Shown here: piece after piece, positions 62,234 to 64,000 of the stretch
How the letters are laid out: the number at the start of each line of letters is the position of its first letter
Numbering within the stretch: position 1 is the stretch's first letter
Notes under the pieces: model-generated
What the model saw: the letters and a program-made list of their open reading frames with translations, nothing else
The model's database searches: none
What the model was told of the DNA's origin: nothing
Source of the DNA: Neobacillus soli NBRC 102451
GTDB lineage: Bacteria > Bacillota > Bacilli > Bacillales > Cytobacillaceae
Length of the DNA: 64,000 bases
Direction: 5' to 3'
NCBI RefSeq assembly: GCF_001591665.1
Contig: NZ_BCVI01000060.1
Location: forward strand, 1 to 64,000
Translations under genes and position numbers: made by a program

Positions 62234-62250
62234 ATTCGTCATTGCCGAAT
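62234..62250. promoter_or_regulatory. Operator-like palindrome before IclR regulator C
   Basis: ATTCGTCATTGCCGAAT has perfect ATTCG/CGAAT arms and matches the site at 53353 in reverse complement. A further ATTCG half-site follows at 62254. Confidence 0.55.
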
Positions 62251-62442
62251 ATCATTCGTAAATATTTAAGTATGATTTAATAGTATATTATGAAGCAAAC
62301 ATTCGTCAATAAAATTCTGAATTTTCATCCCCATTGCAAAAAGAAACACTTGGATTGCGTCTTTTTATACAAGAGTAAAATTAGTATAGAGGGAATATTG
62401 GTTATTTTGGAAAAAGTTAGGGGGAAGAAGGAGATTGTGCAA

Positions 62443-62985
62443 ATGAAGCTAGCGGGCAGCCGGGTTTTTCTTAAACCACTTGAAAGTGCTGATGCAGAAA
62501 AAACCTTACTTTTAGAAGTCAGAAATCGCTCGTTTTTTGAGGAGTATTCTATCGATCGCAAGGAATCTTATTATACATTGAAAGGACAACTAGAGCGGAT
62601 TAAAACGAACCAGGAAAAAATAAACAATGATCAGGCGTATTCATTTGGAATTTTTCTCAATGAAAATGAAGAGTTAATTGGAAGTATTGGATTGTTTAAG
62701 GTGGAGCGTGGTCCGGCGCAGAGTTGTATCGTTGGCTATGTCCTTGACAAAGCGCATAATGGAAAAGGATATATGACAGAGACAATCGAGTTACTCGTTG
62801 AGTATGCTTTTACTGAGCTAAAGCTGCATAGAATAGAAGCTGGTGTTAAGCCAGATAACTTGGGGTCCATCAGGGTTCTGGAAAAGTCGGGCTTTCGTCA
62901 AGAGGGGGTTGCTCGGAAAAATATCATGATAAATGGGAAATGGGTAGACCATCAGATCCTTGCGATAATAAATGAGAATATGTAA
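62443..62985 (+). CDS. GNAT-family acetyltransferase (RimJ/RimL-like)
   Basis: The 180-residue acetyltransferase has GSIGLFKVERGPAQSCIVGYVLDKAHNGKGYM with the acetyl-CoA loop and the RimJ-type C-terminal motif GVKPDNLGSIRVLEKSGFRQEGVAR. ATG 62443 follows AAGGAG; a much longer frame from 62290 has no site. It probably acetylates a protein or peptide N-terminus or a small amine. It is unrelated to the catabolic operons. Confidence 0.87.
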   Translation: MKLAGSRVFLKPLESADAEKTLLLEVRNRSFFEEYSIDRKESYYTLKGQLERIKTNQEKINNDQAYSFGIFLNENEELIGSIGLFKVERGPAQSCIVGYVLDKAHNGKGYMTETIELLVEYAFTELKLHRIEAGVKPDNLGSIRVLEKSGFRQEGVARKNIMINGKWVDHQILAIINENM

Positions 62986-63027
62986 TTGAAAAAAAATCTA
63001 ATTTTTTTCGAAACCATTACCGATGAA

Positions 63028-63063
63028 AAGCCCAGTGAATAGATCATTCACTGAGCTTTTTTA
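63028..63063 (+). terminator. Terminator after the acetyltransferase gene
   Basis: AGCCCAGTGAAT pairs with ATTCACTGAGCT, followed by TTTTT. Confidence 0.75.
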
Positions 63064-63143
63064 TGGAAGGCTGTGTTAAAAGTGAATGTTGATTTCCGTT
63101 ATAGGCACGAGCAGTTCGCGGGGCGGGACAGGGTTCCTGTCCC

Positions 63144-63314
63144 CTATGCCCGCTTCTGATAGGGGTCTTCTCGATAGTCTGCTTTTCGTTTATAGATAAC
63201 TTTTCCTGACTCTTCTTTTCCGTGAATGGAGGTAATAACCGCTCTTACACCTGCAACAGTTTCTCCAAGTTTATACGATTTTTGGTCTACTTTTGATACT
63301 GCTGCTCTGCTCAT
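63144..63314 (-). CDS. Small basic protein of unknown function (56 residues)
   Basis: A 56-codon frame starts with ATG at 63314 behind GGAGGTGCC, overlapping the stop of the upstream gene by four bases (ATGA). The product begins MSRAAVSKVDQKSYKLGETV and ends in a Lys/Arg-rich tail. The overlap and binding site argue it is real and co-translated with the larger gene. I do not recognise a family. A GGGACAGG/CCTGTCCC hairpin at its 3-prime end may end the transcript. Confidence 0.65.
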   Translation of the reverse strand: MSRAAVSKVDQKSYKLGETVAGVRAVITSIHGKEESGKVIYKRKADYREDPYQKRA

Positions 63315-64000
63315 GAAGAGGCACCTCCAAAGATAGTGTTAATCGTGCTTAAAAGATTGTAATTATCGAGAAAAATATCGTCAATCTCTGCTTGGCTTAA
63401 TAGCCTTCTTCCCGTTAATTCAACCGTCAGAACCAATTGATTACCTATAGGGTAACATAATACATACGTATTATCAAAGGCACTACTTTTTTGAAAAACC
63501 AGTTCGTTACTCTGTAAAAAACAATCAACGACAATAATTCTATCTGTTTTTCGCCTATTTTCATTAACATTAAACGGGTAAAATTTCCCTATACCATCAT
63601 TTCCCGCTATTTGTTTTAGACCATCAATTCCCTCCGCTTGCCATACCCCTATTCCTTCAACGTAATAGGATGATGGCGCAAGATAAGCGTTCCGAACAGC
63701 TTCTTGTAGATATTCAAACTGTTTCGCTGGGTCTGCTAAAAGTCGTTTTGACAAGGTTCGAAGGATGCGAATTAAGGCATAGTCTTTTTCCCTGTTTGCT
63801 TGAGCTTCCGCTAAGAGTTTAGCTGGATTTTGAAAGACGCCCAACTCGCGAATTTTTCTTTTGATCGCCCTGCAAGCGACATTAACAGCAGCATCGTGAT
63901 TTTGATCAGCACGCATTTCGTACCTTAATACCGTAAGGCCGTCCAGATCGGAAGGTAAACGAAACCCTTTTGCATCCTCACTTTCCGGTGTGGTATGTGG
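63311..64000 (-). CDS. Unrecognised protein, truncated at the window edge (TIR-like end?)
   Basis: The frame is open from the right edge to 63311, so at least 229 residues are visible and the N-terminus is missing; the in-frame ATG at 63916 is probably internal. The left part reads GFRLPSDLDGLTVLRYEM then NHDAAVNVACRAIKRKIREL, reminiscent of the last strand and helix of TIR-like nucleotide-binding domains. That call is weak. The following 170 residues (ILRTLSKRLLADPAKQFEYL, then AFDNTYVLCYPIGNQLVLTV) are unrecognised. It is coupled to a 56-residue gene. Confidence 0.5.
   Translation of the reverse strand, partial: PHTTPESEDAKGFRLPSDLDGLTVLRYEMRADQNHDAAVNVACRAIKRKIRELGVFQNPAKLLAEAQANREKDYALIRILRTLSKRLLADPAKQFEYLQEAVRNAYLAPSSYYVEGIGVWQAEGIDGLKQIAGNDGIGKFYPFNVNENRRKTDRIIVVDCFLQSNELVFQKSSAFDNTYVLCYPIGNQLVLTVELTGRRLLSQAEIDDIFLDNYNLLSTINTIFGGASS

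Overview
The window looks like a chromosomal catabolic region of a low-to-medium GC Bacillaceae bacterium (Bacillus/Neobacillus/Geobacillus-like). This is inferred from strong GGAGG-type ribosome binding sites, frequent TTG/GTG starts, CcpA cre-like boxes, a lipobox sulfate-binding protein, YezD, SwrC/YerP-type RND and DUF1284 proteins. No rRNA, tRNA, CRISPR array or intact insertion sequence was seen.

Region 1 (about 0.3-14 kb) is an aromatic ring-cleavage locus. One long minus-strand operon (10571 down to 355) encodes a cupin, an extradiol (BphC-like) dioxygenase, an SDR, a thiamine-diphosphate enzyme, an aldehyde dehydrogenase, an aspartate-dehydrogenase-like protein, Rieske dioxygenase alpha and beta subunits, a dihydrodiol dehydrogenase and a double VOC protein. 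An MFS permease, an IclR regulator and a C-C hydrolase-like alpha/beta hydrolase follow. A shared palindrome TGTTT-N8-AAACA stands in front of the transcription units. No ferredoxin or ferredoxin reductase is present.

Region 2 (14-36 kb) is mostly housekeeping or accessory: a sulfate ABC transporter (cysA-cysW-cysT-binding protein-yezD), OsmC, a cobalamin riboswitch in front of a B12-independent class I ribonucleotide reductase with a flavodoxin, an M20 peptidase, DUF1284 (plus a broken second copy), a LysM/SH3 protein, SRPBCC, rpiA, an RND pump and a beta-propeller/phosphoesterase. Six 52-bp tandem repeats separate the reductase subunit genes.

Region 3 (36-62 kb) carries what appears to be an almost complete route from anthranilate through 3-hydroxyanthranilate to pyruvate and acetyl-CoA. 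It has an FADH2-type monooxygenase with its own FAD synthetase and flavin reductase, 3-hydroxyanthranilate dioxygenase, ACMS decarboxylase, aminomuconate-semialdehyde dehydrogenase, RidA-type deaminase, tautomerase, oxalocrotonate decarboxylase, oxopentenoate hydratase, hydroxyoxovalerate aldolase and acetaldehyde dehydrogenase. Embedded in it is a module (isatin-hydrolase-like cyclase, benzoylformate-decarboxylase-like enzyme, aldehyde dehydrogenase, luciferase-like monooxygenase, FAD oxidoreductase, flavin reductase) that I infer feeds isatin or indole-type compounds into anthranilate. Two tandem Crp/Fnr paralogs sit beside it, and TGTTA-N6-TAACA-like sites lie in front of its operons. Three more IclR regulators, an NCS1 permease and cre-like boxes complete the control layer.

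The right edge (62-64 kb) has a GNAT acetyltransferase and an unrecognised two-gene unit running off the window.
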